From: an uncultured Lachnospiraceae bacterium
GTDB lineage: Bacteria; Bacillota_A; Clostridia; Lachnospirales; Lachnospiraceae
Assembly (NCBI GenBank): GCA_947178085.1
Contig: CAMWWS010000105.1
Span: forward strand, 1 to 8,394
Reading direction: 5' to 3'
Length of the DNA stretch: 8,394 nt
In this document: positions 1 to 7,330 of the stretch, piece after piece
Layout of the letters: every line of letters starts with the position of its first letter
How positions within the stretch are numbered: the stretch's first letter is position 1
Translations under genes and position numbers: made by a program
Notes under the pieces: model-generated
Told to the model about the DNA's origin: nothing
Seen by the model: only the letters and a program-made list of their open reading frames with translations
Database searches by the model: none

Positions 1-8
1 ATAAGCTC

Positions 9-890
9 TCAAATATCATATAGCATCCTTAAATCCTGAAAAATCAGTTGATAAAAATCGGCCTGTGTGTTACATACTGCATAGAACGCTCCCGACTTGG
101 CGCATTCCCGCCGAAGGCTTGTAATGAAATCCTGCAGCGCTTTCTCATATATACGGATACTTGTGTCTTCCAATGTAAGGCGCAGCGTACTGTGCTCTTC
201 CATATCAATAAGATTCCGCGTACCCGTAAGTCCCACGGACAATTCCTCGCCCGCCAGCACGTGAAGGAATACGGCTTTCTGCCTGCGGTAATCCAGAAAC
301 CGCAGCAGTTTCTCCGTCGTTTCCTGTTCTTCCGACAAAAATGACTCCTGCAAAAAGTCACTGATAACAATAGTTACGCCTTGTCCTCTTGCCGGAAGCA
401 GCCTTACCGCCTCATTTATGTCAACTTTTCCGTCAAAAGAAAGCCGTTCAATCCAGTCTGTAAGCCGTGAAAGAGCTTTTCTTCCACTGCCCGCTGTAAA
501 CGGCGTCTGCATCCTCTGCATATCGTATATAACCACCCTGTCCATATTGTTAAGCCCGATATAGGCCAAAGCAGCCGCCAGCATACATGCAAGTTCGCTC
601 TTTCTCTTCGTACCATAATTCATGGATGAGCTGGTATCAATCAAAACGGAAACAACCGCTTCCTTCTCCTCCATATATTCTTTTACATAGAACCTGTCCA
701 GCCGCCCGTAAGCATTCCAGTCAATACGGCGTATATCGTCACCGGGCATATACTCCCTGAAATCCGAGAATTCCGTAGATGAACCCTTCTGCATGGATTT
801 GCGGTTTCCCGTAAGATTCATCGACGACTTATGCCCCATAGCAATTCTAAGTCTGGACAAGGTATCAAAAAATCCCGCATCAAGTATCAT
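9..890 (-). CDS. DUF58 family protein with vWA-like MIDAS, partner of MoxR
   Basis: A soluble DUF58 protein of 293 residues if started at the ATG at 890. Residues about 45-58 carry the family hallmark, R-x-Y-x-P-G-D-D-x-R-x-I-D-W, followed by a V-K-x-Y-x-E-E-K-E stretch. A von Willebrand A-like fold follows, with the metal-site motif D-T-S-S-S (D85, S87, S89) and a later I-S-D-F strand (D178). No membrane helix or signal peptide is visible, unlike longer DUF58 proteins with N-terminal helices. DUF58 genes usually sit next to moxR, as here, and the product is thought to work with the AAA+ ATPase in assembling or activating envelope complexes; its exact role is unknown. The same frame could start further upstream at a TTG (908, six more residues), but the ATG gives an N-terminus more typical of the family (MILDAGFFDTLSRL). 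An in-frame stop at 912-914 excludes anything longer. Family call is firm, function is inferred. Confidence 0.93.
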   Translation of the reverse strand: MILDAGFFDTLSRLRIAMGHKSSMNLTGNRKSMQKGSSTEFSDFREYMPGDDIRRIDWNAYGRLDRFYVKEYMEEKEAVVSVLIDTSSSMNYGTKRKSELACMLAAALAYIGLNNMDRVVIYDMQRMQTPFTAGSGRKALSRLTDWIERLSFDGKVDINEAVRLLPARGQGVTIVISDFLQESFLSEEQETTEKLLRFLDYRRQKAVFLHVLAGEELSVGLTGTRNLIDMEEHSTLRLTLEDTSIRIYEKALQDFITSLRRECAKSGAFYAVCNTQADFYQLIFQDLRMLYDI

Positions 891-893
891 ATT

Positions 894-906
894 CCACCAA
901 AACTCC
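894..906 (-). promoter_or_regulatory. ribosome binding site region deciding the DUF58 start
   Basis: Reading the minus strand, GGAG (906-903) lies 12 bases before the ATG at 890 and GGTGG (898-894) lies 3 bases before it. Neither spacing is ideal. The alternative TTG at 908 has only a weak GAGAA upstream, so the ATG is preferred. The gene may partly rely on translational coupling to moxR, whose stop is about 25 bases upstream. Confidence 0.4.
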
Positions 907-915
907 AATTCTCAT

Positions 916-1884
916 TTACTGCTTTTTGCCAGCAAGAATCTTCTTAATTATATCGTCCTCGGTTACGCCTTCGCTGATGGCGTCGAAGCTGAGTATTATA
1001 CGGTGTCTTAATACAGGAAACGCCGTTTCCTCCACATCCTGAAACGAAACATTAAAACGTCCTTCCAGAAAAGCCTTAGCCCTTGCAGCGCGAATCAGAC
1101 TCTGCGCCGCCCTGGGACTTGCACCCTCCCTTATATACGGGTTGGCAGCATGGGTTTCCATGACTATTTCCAATATATAATCCATAACTGCATCGGCTAT
1201 GGGAACCTGATTCACCAGAGCTTTTGCCGCCAGCAGACCTTCACCATCCATCTGTTTTTCGATGACAGGCGCCCGATTTCCTTCTGTCAGTGCAACTATA
1301 CCCATAAGCTCGGCTTTGGAAGGAAAACGGACCAAAATCTTGAACATAAAACGGTCAAGTTGTGCTTCCGGCAAAGGATAGGTTCCCTCATTCTCAATAG
1401 GATTCTGGGTAGCAAGCACAAAAAACGGCTCTGTAAGCGCATGACTGTCATTACCCACAGTTACGGTATGTTCCTGCATTGCTTCAAGCAGCGCCGATTG
1501 TGTCTTGGGCGTGGCACGGTTGATTTCATCCGCCAGAATCAGATTGGCAAATATCGGTCCGCGCTCAAAAGAAAATGCGCTGCCCTGCTCATTCTTGACT
1601 ATAATATTCGTACCGGTCACATCGCCCGGCATCAAATCCGGAGTAAACTGTATCCTTTTAAAAGACAAATCAAAGACTTTTCCTATGGTATTGACAAGCC
1701 TGGTCTTTCCAAGCCCCGGCATACCTTCTAAGAGCACATTTCCGCCAGTCAGCATGGCAAGCATTACCTGTCTTATGATTTCACGCTGCCCTATAATTCC
1801 TTTTTGAATCTCCGCTTCGCAGGCTGCAATCCGCTGCGCCATATATAGCGGGTCCTGCAATCTGCTTTTATCCAATTCATACAT
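916..1884 (-). CDS. MoxR-family AAA+ ATPase
   Basis: A complete 322-residue MoxR AAA+ ATPase, the usual length for this family. Visible motifs in order: Walker A G-M-P-G-L-G-K-T (residues 54-61), the MoxR-typical Q-F-T-P-D-L-M-P-G-D segment (79-88), Walker B L-A-D-E-I-N (117-122), sensor 1 A-T-Q-N-P (158-162), the arginine finger region Q-L-D-R-F (R178) and sensor 2 G-A-S-P-R-A (R258). All catalytic residues are present, so it should hydrolyse ATP, probably as a hexamer in the cytoplasm. MoxR proteins act as chaperone-like remodellers that help mature metal-containing or vWA-containing complexes, normally with the neighbouring DUF58 or vWA proteins. Here it follows the linker-rich membrane protein by 37 bases and precedes DUF58. 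Its specific client is unknown; the transporter or the linker protein are the candidates suggested by position. Confidence 0.97.
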   Translation of the reverse strand: MYELDKSRLQDPLYMAQRIAACEAEIQKGIIGQREIIRQVMLAMLTGGNVLLEGMPGLGKTRLVNTIGKVFDLSFKRIQFTPDLMPGDVTGTNIIVKNEQGSAFSFERGPIFANLILADEINRATPKTQSALLEAMQEHTVTVGNDSHALTEPFFVLATQNPIENEGTYPLPEAQLDRFMFKILVRFPSKAELMGIVALTEGNRAPVIEKQMDGEGLLAAKALVNQVPIADAVMDYILEIVMETHAANPYIREGASPRAAQSLIRAARAKAFLEGRFNVSFQDVEETAFPVLRHRIILSFDAISEGVTEDDIIKKILAGKKQ

Positions 1885-1897
1885 ATAAATATATTGA

Positions 1898-1905
1898 CTC
1901 CTTCC
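1898..1905 (-). promoter_or_regulatory. ribosome binding site of moxR, unusually long spacing
   Basis: On the minus strand GGAAGGAG ends 13 bases before the ATG at 1884, longer than the usual 5-9. No better in-frame start exists closer (only an ATT at 1890), so the ATG is kept. The intervening bases are almost all A and T. Confidence 0.45.
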
Positions 1906-1921
1906 TTACCTGCTTAACGTT

Positions 1922-3301
1922 TTAGTTAAAACTTGAAAAATACTCCTTAATCACATCTTCCATTCCGCTTGGATACTTCCCCGTCGCAATGCCTTCATAG
2001 GCGTTCTGCTCGTAGCTTCCGATGACAGCTTCATGGGAAATATGCTGTCCTTCCCAGCTTAATCCGTTTGGCGCACGGAAAAATTCGGAAGCGTCATGGT
2101 CTACGGAATTACCGGTGAGATTATCACTATCGGCAATGTCATTGGGGACGCTTACGTAATCGTGAAGCGTATCGCTGCTTCCGGTTCCTCTTCCGCTGCC
2201 GGAGCCGCCATTACTGTTTCCATTGCCCTGCCCGCTGCCGTTCTGTCCGTTCTGACCATTTCCACCGCCCTGACCGCCTTCTCCGTTCTGCCCGTTTCCG
2301 CCGTCCTGACTGCCATCGCCGCCTTGACCGTTTTTACCGGACTGACCTTCTCCGCTGCCTTGACCGTTTCCGTTGTTTTCGCCTCCCTGGCCTTCTCCAC
2401 TGCCTTGACCGCTTTCGCCGCCCTGACCGCCGGAACCGTTATTTTGAGCGAGACTGTTTCCTCCCGATGATTCCATTCCGCTCATTTCCTTCATCTTTTT
2501 CGCCATAGCCTGCATGGACTGCTCTGTCACGGCAGAAACTTCCGCACCGTTCTGCAGGTTCTTGGCAAGTTCTGAAAGCTGTTCGCCTATGTCATTATAT
2601 TTGTAATTCAGCTTATCGCCTGCTGCGCTCAGAGCTTCAGTAGAAGACACCTGCTGATACTCCGAAATGGAAGATTCCAGACTCTCTATCATCTCCTGTA
2701 TTGATGCCATCTGCTCCGATGTAAGAGCTTCCTGCTCAAGCTGTTTTAACGCATCCACAGCCTCCTCTATCTCCTCTGTTTTCTCACGCGCCGTCTCCTT
2801 TATTTTATGAAGCTCCGCAGCTCGCTCCTTTGCCGCAGACGGTGTCAGCACCAATCCTATGAGTATTACCGACAAACCCAGAAACAGGGTATTTTTTTTC
2901 CATGAAGGCCACAAGGGTATACGTATCTTCTCCCTATGCATGTCAAGCTGCCTCATTGCATCCTCACGCTGAAGCCTTATCAACACCCCATCTTCATCCA
3001 GATGCTCATACGCCGTAATAATCCTCTCCCCAAAACCGAAGCCATCCATCGCAAGAGCCGCCTGTTTCATTCCGATACGCTTAACATATGCCGCAGCAAC
3101 CGCAGTAAGTATTGCCAAAATCAACGCCAGTCCTGTATAGAGATTGGCATAATAAACAGGCGTTACCAACGCCAATACCTGAAAAAGAATCCCCACAGCC
3201 GCGCCGACACATAAGGCAAACACTGTTTTATTTAAGAATTCCGCCAGATTCAGCCTTCGGCGGCATTCATTTATTCTTCTTAAAAATTCCCTGTGTTCCA
3301 T
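1922..3301 (-). CDS. membrane-anchored coiled-coil protein with Gly/Gln/Asn-rich linker, DUF4175-like
   Basis: A 459-residue protein not assigned to a characterised function. Two adjacent membrane helices (about 24-48 and 52-73) and a third (about 136-154) flank a segment with the pattern F-G-F-G-E-R-I-I-T-A then R-E-D-A, which resembles DUF4175 proteins. Residues about 155-270 are charged and Leu/Glu/Gln-rich, consistent with a long coiled coil. Residues about 279-377 are a disordered linker of Gly, Gln, Asn, Ser and Glu. The C-terminus (about 428-459) holds a compact Y-E-x-x-A-Y-E-G ... Y-P-S-G-M-E-D-V-I-K-E-Y-F motif, like the end of DUF4175-type proteins, which probably makes a specific contact. 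The start at 3301 has AGGAG six bases upstream. It lies 20 bases after the permease and 37 before moxR, so it is likely a structural link between these two parts. The DUF4175 relation is by remembered resemblance only. Confidence 0.85.
   Translation of the reverse strand: MEHREFLRRINECRRRLNLAEFLNKTVFALCVGAAVGILFQVLALVTPVYYANLYTGLALILAILTAVAAAYVKRIGMKQAALAMDGFGFGERIITAYEHLDEDGVLIRLQREDAMRQLDMHREKIRIPLWPSWKKNTLFLGLSVILIGLVLTPSAAKERAAELHKIKETAREKTEEIEEAVDALKQLEQEALTSEQMASIQEMIESLESSISEYQQVSSTEALSAAGDKLNYKYNDIGEQLSELAKNLQNGAEVSAVTEQSMQAMAKKMKEMSGMESSGGNSLAQNNGSGGQGGESGQGSGEGQGGENNGNGQGSGEGQSGKNGQGGDGSQDGGNGQNGEGGQGGGNGQNGQNGSGQGNGNSNGGSGSGRGTGSSDTLHDYVSVPNDIADSDNLTGNSVDHDASEFFRAPNGLSWEGQHISHEAVIGSYEQNAYEGIATGKYPSGMEDVIKEYFSSFN
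2171..2467 (-). repeat. degenerate low-complexity repeat encoding the Gly-rich linker
   Basis: This stretch encodes about 99 residues built from short irregular units such as G-Q-G-G, G-S-G-E-G-Q and N-G-Q-N-G. On the DNA level it is a run of imperfect GGN/CAG/AAC triplet combinations with no single exact period. It is in frame and the gene reads through, so it is a genuine protein linker. Such tracts can vary in length between strains by replication slippage. Confidence 0.8.
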
Positions 3302-3321
3302 CTAACTCTCCTATATTCTGC

Positions 3322-4239
3322 TTATACGTTACCTTTTCTCTTGCCTCTTTTCCTTCCCGACATGGAATGCATAGGATTTACATTCCAAGCTGCCGCGAAC
3401 ATAAACAGAAAAGATACTAAAAGTATACATGCAGCCGACACAAACATCCATAATGTGCCCCTTGACAGGGCGTAAGTCAGAATACCGACCTCGTCCTGTG
3501 AAAAAGCAGACTTTCCCCATTCACCGCCGAAAAGAGAGTTTCCCGACATAATATGCATGAAAAATTCTTCAAAAAACATAATGGGGTTGAACAGCAAAAG
3601 CAGCATGGATTCCCCTCCGCTTCCATTGTTCAGGATAAGTCTTACTAACATGGGAACAAACGTTACTCCATAAAATAAAAAATAAAATGCAAACGATAAA
3701 ATAACAGCTGTTATCGACCTACGGCAGACGGAAGAACAATAAATGCCGATACTTCCGGAAAACACTGATAAAAGAATAATAGCAAGCAGAAAATAGAAAA
3801 GACTGCTCCAGCTTAATCCTCCAACCACGAAGGGCAAAGCCATAATCGGCATTCCCGCTACAACGTAGAACAGAATACGCATTACAGCCGAAAGCACTTT
3901 TCCGAATACAATGGAAAAAGGAGACATACAAGTAGTAAGCATGATATCAAAAGTCTGACGTTCTTTCTCACCGGATATGGAAGACGATGTAATGATAGGT
4001 ACAATTAGTGCAACAATACCCACCTGTGATACCGCCAGAGCCGGAAACAGATATATCAGCGAGCTATAGATATTGCCGTCACTGTAAATATAATTATTTA
4101 TTCCCTGTATAACTCCCAACGCCAGCAGAAATGTTCCCGTCAGCAGTGCTTCATAAGCAAACAATCCCCAGCTTAAGCGCATACTGCGCGCCGCTACCTG
4201 AAAATCCTTTTTTACAATAGGATTCAATCTTATTTTCAC
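3322..4239 (-). CDS. ABC-2 type transporter permease
   Basis: A 305-residue integral membrane protein with six predicted helices, at about 24-44, 61-86, 114-138, 143-165, 175-198 and 259-283. After helix 2 comes the ABC-2 coupling segment S-G-E-K-E-R-Q-T-F-D-I-M-L-T-T (about 89-103) followed by S-I-V-F-G-K, the typical ATPase contact region. The C-terminus is a short basic cytoplasmic tail. It would form a transporter with the ATPase encoded just upstream, probably as a dimer of permeases with a dimer of ATPases. The start is a GTG whose last two bases and the next A form the ATPase stop codon (GTGA overlap), so the two are translationally coupled. ABC-2 permeases of this kind export lipids, polysaccharides, peptides or drugs, or act as mechanical devices; nothing in the sequence fixes the substrate. 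Confidence 0.95.
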   Translation of the reverse strand: MKIRLNPIVKKDFQVAARSMRLSWGLFAYEALLTGTFLLALGVIQGINNYIYSDGNIYSSLIYLFPALAVSQVGIVALIVPIITSSSISGEKERQTFDIMLTTCMSPFSIVFGKVLSAVMRILFYVVAGMPIMALPFVVGGLSWSSLFYFLLAIILLSVFSGSIGIYCSSVCRRSITAVILSFAFYFLFYGVTFVPMLVRLILNNGSGGESMLLLLFNPIMFFEEFFMHIMSGNSLFGGEWGKSAFSQDEVGILTYALSRGTLWMFVSAACILLVSFLFMFAAAWNVNPMHSMSGRKRGKRKGNV

Positions 4240-5162
4240 TGTGTTCCTCCTCCCGTCAACTGCATAAACAAAGATTCCAGACTGCCTTCCTCTCTGTGAA
4301 AATCAGTCAAAATCACATTATTCTGAATCAACTGTCCTATAAGTCTACAGATTTCCTCATCAGGACCTCCGTATGAGATAATCATTTCATTCTCCCTCAC
4401 CGACTCCACCTTGACAAAAGCTTGTTCTCTCATAATTCTCACGGCGTTCTCCATATCGGAGACGATACGTATATGAATTCGTTTTCCGCCCGCGAGATGC
4501 TGCATAATATCCTCAATCCGTCCGGCGCTCACCAATTGTCCACGGTTCATGATACCGATACTGGTACACATTTCGGAAAGCTCCGAAAGAATATGCGAGC
4601 TTATGACAATGGTAATGCCCATTGAATGAAGATTTTTCAAAAGTTCCTTCATCTCTACTCTGGCCCTCGGATCAAGTCCCGAACTTGGTTCGTCTAAAAT
4701 CAGAAGCTTGGGATTGTGAAGCAGCGCTCTCGCCACGCATAAACGCTGTTTCATACCACGGGAAAGAGTATCCACATAGACCTCTTTCTTATCCGACAGA
4801 TTGACAAGCTCCAGTAAATCATCCGTAAGCTTGGCAATGTCCCGTGAATACATACCGTACATGGAACCGTATAAATCCATATACTCCCGCACCTTCAGAT
4901 TGTCATATACCCCGAAAAAGTCAGGCACATAACCAATCATGCGCTTCATTTCCTTACTCCCCACAGGCGCCGATGTGCTGCCAATCCGTACTGCACCGCC
5001 GCTTGCCTTGAGCAGTCCACAGACTATACGGATAGTGGTAGTCTTTCCCGCTCCGTTCGGTCCCACAAACCCAAATAAATCCCCGGCGGGAATATGCAGC
5101 GTCAAATGATTGACCGCTGTGAAAGAACCGTAATTTTTTGTAAGATCATTGATATAGAGCAT
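4236..5162 (-). CDS. ABC-2 type transporter ATP-binding protein
   Basis: A complete 308-residue ABC ATPase of the NatA/CcmA-like ABC-2 class. Motifs in order: Walker A G-P-N-G-A-G-K-T-T (34-42), signature L-S-R-G-M-K-Q-R-L (133-141), Walker B L-L-I-L-D-E-P (153-159) with catalytic Glu, D-loop S-G-L-D (161-164) and H-loop H190. The Q-loop position reads V-P-D (D81) where most ABC proteins have Gln; the surrounding stretch, V-P-D-F-F-G-V-Y-D-N-L, is one I associate with a clostridial ABC-2 subgroup. About 85 residues after the ATPase core form a C-terminal domain, probably a regulatory or permease-binding extension. The start has GGAGG six bases upstream. It lies 67 bases after the large exported protein and overlaps the permease. 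Energises the neighbouring permease at the membrane. Confidence 0.96.
   Translation of the reverse strand: MLYINDLTKNYGSFTAVNHLTLHIPAGDLFGFVGPNGAGKTTTIRIVCGLLKASGGAVRIGSTSAPVGSKEMKRMIGYVPDFFGVYDNLKVREYMDLYGSMYGMYSRDIAKLTDDLLELVNLSDKKEVYVDTLSRGMKQRLCVARALLHNPKLLILDEPSSGLDPRARVEMKELLKNLHSMGITIVISSHILSELSEMCTSIGIMNRGQLVSAGRIEDIMQHLAGGKRIHIRIVSDMENAVRIMREQAFVKVESVRENEMIISYGGPDEEICRLIGQLIQNNVILTDFHREEGSLESLFMQLTGGGTQ
4246..4253 (-). promoter_or_regulatory. ribosome binding site inside the ATPase gene for the GTG-started permease
   Basis: On the minus strand GGAGGAGG lies six bases before the GTG start at 4239. The same bases encode the Gly-Gly pair near the ATPase C-terminus. The strong site makes up for the GTG start and supports this start choice. 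Confidence 0.75.
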
Positions 5163-5229
5163 TTTTATCCTCCATACTTTCCTGCAATATTGTTTTTACA
5201 GGTAATCATAAAATCCCATGTGTTATTTA

Positions 5230-7236
5230 TTAATATTGTATCAGACAGGCATAGGCTTTTTCGCTGCAGCTGTCATCCACCGTTTTTTCCCAATCATCCG
5301 TTACACCTATAATAGCAATTCCGCTGCCGCCAAGCTTTGAATAAGCCGAGGTTACTCCCATTCCCAAAGCGGCAATAATATCCATTTCCTCAGTCTTTAC
5401 AGCTTCATGTGCGTCATCCATAAAACCATAGTAGTAATAACCTCCCAGAGTAGACTCAAAGATTTCGTATGAATAATCCAGTTTGTATGTCTCCCCTGCT
5501 TTTAGATTTTTATAAACCTGCACAGTATCATTAGCAAGAATTGCAAAGTATACAAAATCGTAATTTGTATCATTGGTAACGCTTTCGAAAATAGTGCTTA
5601 TATCATAAGAATTACCGGCAATGCTGCCCGTCATCTGCTCATCCGATGTCCTTCCTGCGCTAAAATATGCATCCTCGAAACCGGAAGAAGGTCTGATTCC
5701 CAAAAACAGCCTGTCTCCTTCTTTTCTGATACGATAGTAATAGTCATAATCATCACCTACGGAATAGCTTATCTGCGGACCTGCATATTCATAGTCTTCC
5801 GAAAGACGTAAACTCCATTCCCTGTAATTGGCGTCATAGCAATGCAGGTAAGTTACGCAATCGGATTTGTCTGAGAGATTACATACAGTTACAGAATATA
5901 CCTTGGTACTTACCACTTCAAAACCTCTTCCTGCGAAGAAAACCAGAAATATTCCCAAAAGCGCCGATGCAGGCACCACTATCCAGTATAAATCTCTCTT
6001 TTTTAAAGCACGCAGAATCAGATATAACACGGGTCCAACCAAAATAACATAGACAATCACAATGAATTTCAACACTCCGAAATTCAAATTATTACTGCTG
6101 TTACCAAGCACAGCCAGCAATCTGCGGAGCATGTATGCATTGTCATAGTCATGTCCCGAATTCAGGCTTCTGTAGCGGCTGTCAGCACAGCTGCTTACAT
6201 CCTCCAGTATACAATTCACAAAATCACTCTGAGAAATGTACTCACTGAAATCAGATGCCTTCAACCTGCCAAGTTCGGATAATGAATAGGGCAAAACACC
6301 TACTGCGCCGTCTGAATATGAAGACGTCATGGCAAGACTGGGGTGATAATGCATGTAATACTGATTTGTTGTATCCATAAGATTCGCCATGTTAAGCTTT
6401 GACCAGTCCACATATTCACTTTCATTATTCCATTTATTGACATTTACTCCCTTCTCATAAACCTCTCTGCATTCGATTCCCAGATAATCAAATCCGCTGA
6501 GTGTATCCTCAGCATAACTTCCTGTTCCGATGATAAGGACTCCTCCGTCATCTACCCACTTTTCTATAGCCGATATTTCATCATCGGTAAGGACTCCCGT
6601 ATTGTATCTGTCAACAACCAGAAAAGTCATAGTTTCCAGAGAATCCGACAGATTATCCTGATTCAGCTCCATCAGCTTGATTGGATAATCGTCTGAATAA
6701 TAATACAGTCTCTGCCCACCCATATCCAAATATGTAAGCGCAGAATAGTCATCGCTCAATATCCCCATAGTCAGGGCATCAGCTTCTTCATTCAGAAGCT
6801 GCTTAAACGTTGTCTGCACCGCCACGTTTGAGTTTCCGTTAATCAGAGACACATTTACACCGCCGCTTCGACCTGAAGAGCTAAAACTGCCTCTTGGTAT
6901 CCTGACCATAAATTGCTTCGTACTTCCCTGCGGCAGGGAAATAACCGTGTCGTAAGCACAATCGGTTTTGGAGCCGTAAGAGCCGATAACTGCCAGCCGT
7001 ACCGTTCCTTCCCAGTCTTTTCCTGTGTTTTCAACTGTAAGTCTGACATCATAAGTAGATATGCCCGAAGGCATCATCTCTGCATTGATTTTAAAATCCG
7101 ACGCATCGGCATATGCTGTCATTCCCATAACACCGCAGCATGCAATGAAGATAAAAACTGCTATAGTCAGAATAAGAAAAACCTTTCCGGCTTTTTTATC
7201 AATTCTGATTTTACGCTTCATAATATGTTCTTTCAT
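5230..7236 (-). CDS. large exported membrane protein with GATase1-like segment, ABC-2 partner
   Basis: A 668-residue protein of unknown function. A basic N-terminus and a hydrophobic stretch (about 18-40), ending in T-A-Y-A-D, look like a cleavable signal peptide. Residues about 46-148 look like a beta-sandwich domain. Residues about 154-260, with L-V-V-D-R-Y, L-T-D-D-E-I-S-A-I-E-K-W-V and D-G-G-V-L-I-I-G-T-G, resemble the class-I glutamine-amidotransferase-like fold found in uncharacterised membrane proteins; no Cys-His catalytic pair is apparent there. Two helices (about 388-410 and 416-436) joined by a basic loop (L-K-K-R-D) contain G-P-V-L-Y-L-I-L-R, typical of such proteins. The C-terminal 230 residues are acidic and Tyr-rich and should lie outside. 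First gene after the promoter; AGGAAAAGAG ends nine bases before the ATG. The layout loosely recalls GldG, the accessory protein of the GldA/GldF transporter, but this is only an analogy. A start at the second ATG (residue 6) is possible. Confidence 0.9.
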   Translation of the reverse strand: MKEHIMKRKIRIDKKAGKVFLILTIAVFIFIACCGVMGMTAYADASDFKINAEMMPSGISTYDVRLTVENTGKDWEGTVRLAVIGSYGSKTDCAYDTVISLPQGSTKQFMVRIPRGSFSSSGRSGGVNVSLINGNSNVAVQTTFKQLLNEEADALTMGILSDDYSALTYLDMGGQRLYYYSDDYPIKLMELNQDNLSDSLETMTFLVVDRYNTGVLTDDEISAIEKWVDDGGVLIIGTGSYAEDTLSGFDYLGIECREVYEKGVNVNKWNNESEYVDWSKLNMANLMDTTNQYYMHYHPSLAMTSSYSDGAVGVLPYSLSELGRLKASDFSEYISQSDFVNCILEDVSSCADSRYRSLNSGHDYDNAYMLRRLLAVLGNSSNNLNFGVLKFIVIVYVILVGPVLYLILRALKKRDLYWIVVPASALLGIFLVFFAGRGFEVVSTKVYSVTVCNLSDKSDCVTYLHCYDANYREWSLRLSEDYEYAGPQISYSVGDDYDYYYRIRKEGDRLFLGIRPSSGFEDAYFSAGRTSDEQMTGSIAGNSYDISTIFESVTNDTNYDFVYFAILANDTVQVYKNLKAGETYKLDYSYEIFESTLGGYYYYGFMDDAHEAVKTEEMDIIAALGMGVTSAYSKLGGSGIAIIGVTDDWEKTVDDSCSEKAYACLIQY

Positions 7237-7276
7237 AAAAATATTCTCTTTTCCTATCTCAATTTAACATGGGGAT

Positions 7277-7300
7277 TAATTTACAGATGAATTTACGGAT
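7277..7300 (-). repeat. tandem pair of 12-base direct repeats in the operon leader
   Basis: On the minus strand ATCCGTAAATTC is followed directly by ATCTGTAAATTA, matching at 10 of 12 positions, and then by a third ATC. They lie just downstream of the promoter matches and about 40 bases before the first start codon. The spacing, about one helical turn, would suit a dimeric regulator, but the region is AT-rich and chance is possible. Confidence 0.3.
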
Positions 7301-7301
7301 A

Positions 7302-7330
7302 AATGTAAAATCATACACAATCTATGTCAA
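7302..7330 (-). promoter_or_regulatory. possible second overlapping sigma-A promoter
   Basis: On the minus strand TTGACA (7330-7325), a perfect -35 box, is followed after 17 bases by TACATT (7307-7302), a 4-of-6 match to the -10 box. It shares one base with the stronger match just upstream, so the two could compete. Weaker than that match because of its -10. Confidence 0.35.

Noticed and set aside
1150..1731. Plus-strand open frame of 193 codons
   Set aside because: Antisense to the moxR gene, which has every AAA+ motif; the translated plus strand has no recognisable domain.
2096..2470. Plus-strand open frame coding an Ala/Leu/Thr/Val-rich hydrophobic protein, like a membrane protein
   Set aside because: It is the antisense reading of the Gly/Gln/Asn-rich linker; the hydrophobic composition follows from complementing GGN/CAN triplets. 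The minus-strand gene is well supported.
5175..5205. Inverted repeat CCTG...CAGG in the gap before the ABC-2 ATPase as a terminator or attenuator
   Set aside because: Only four or five pairs with a loop of over ten bases and no T run; read-through is expected.
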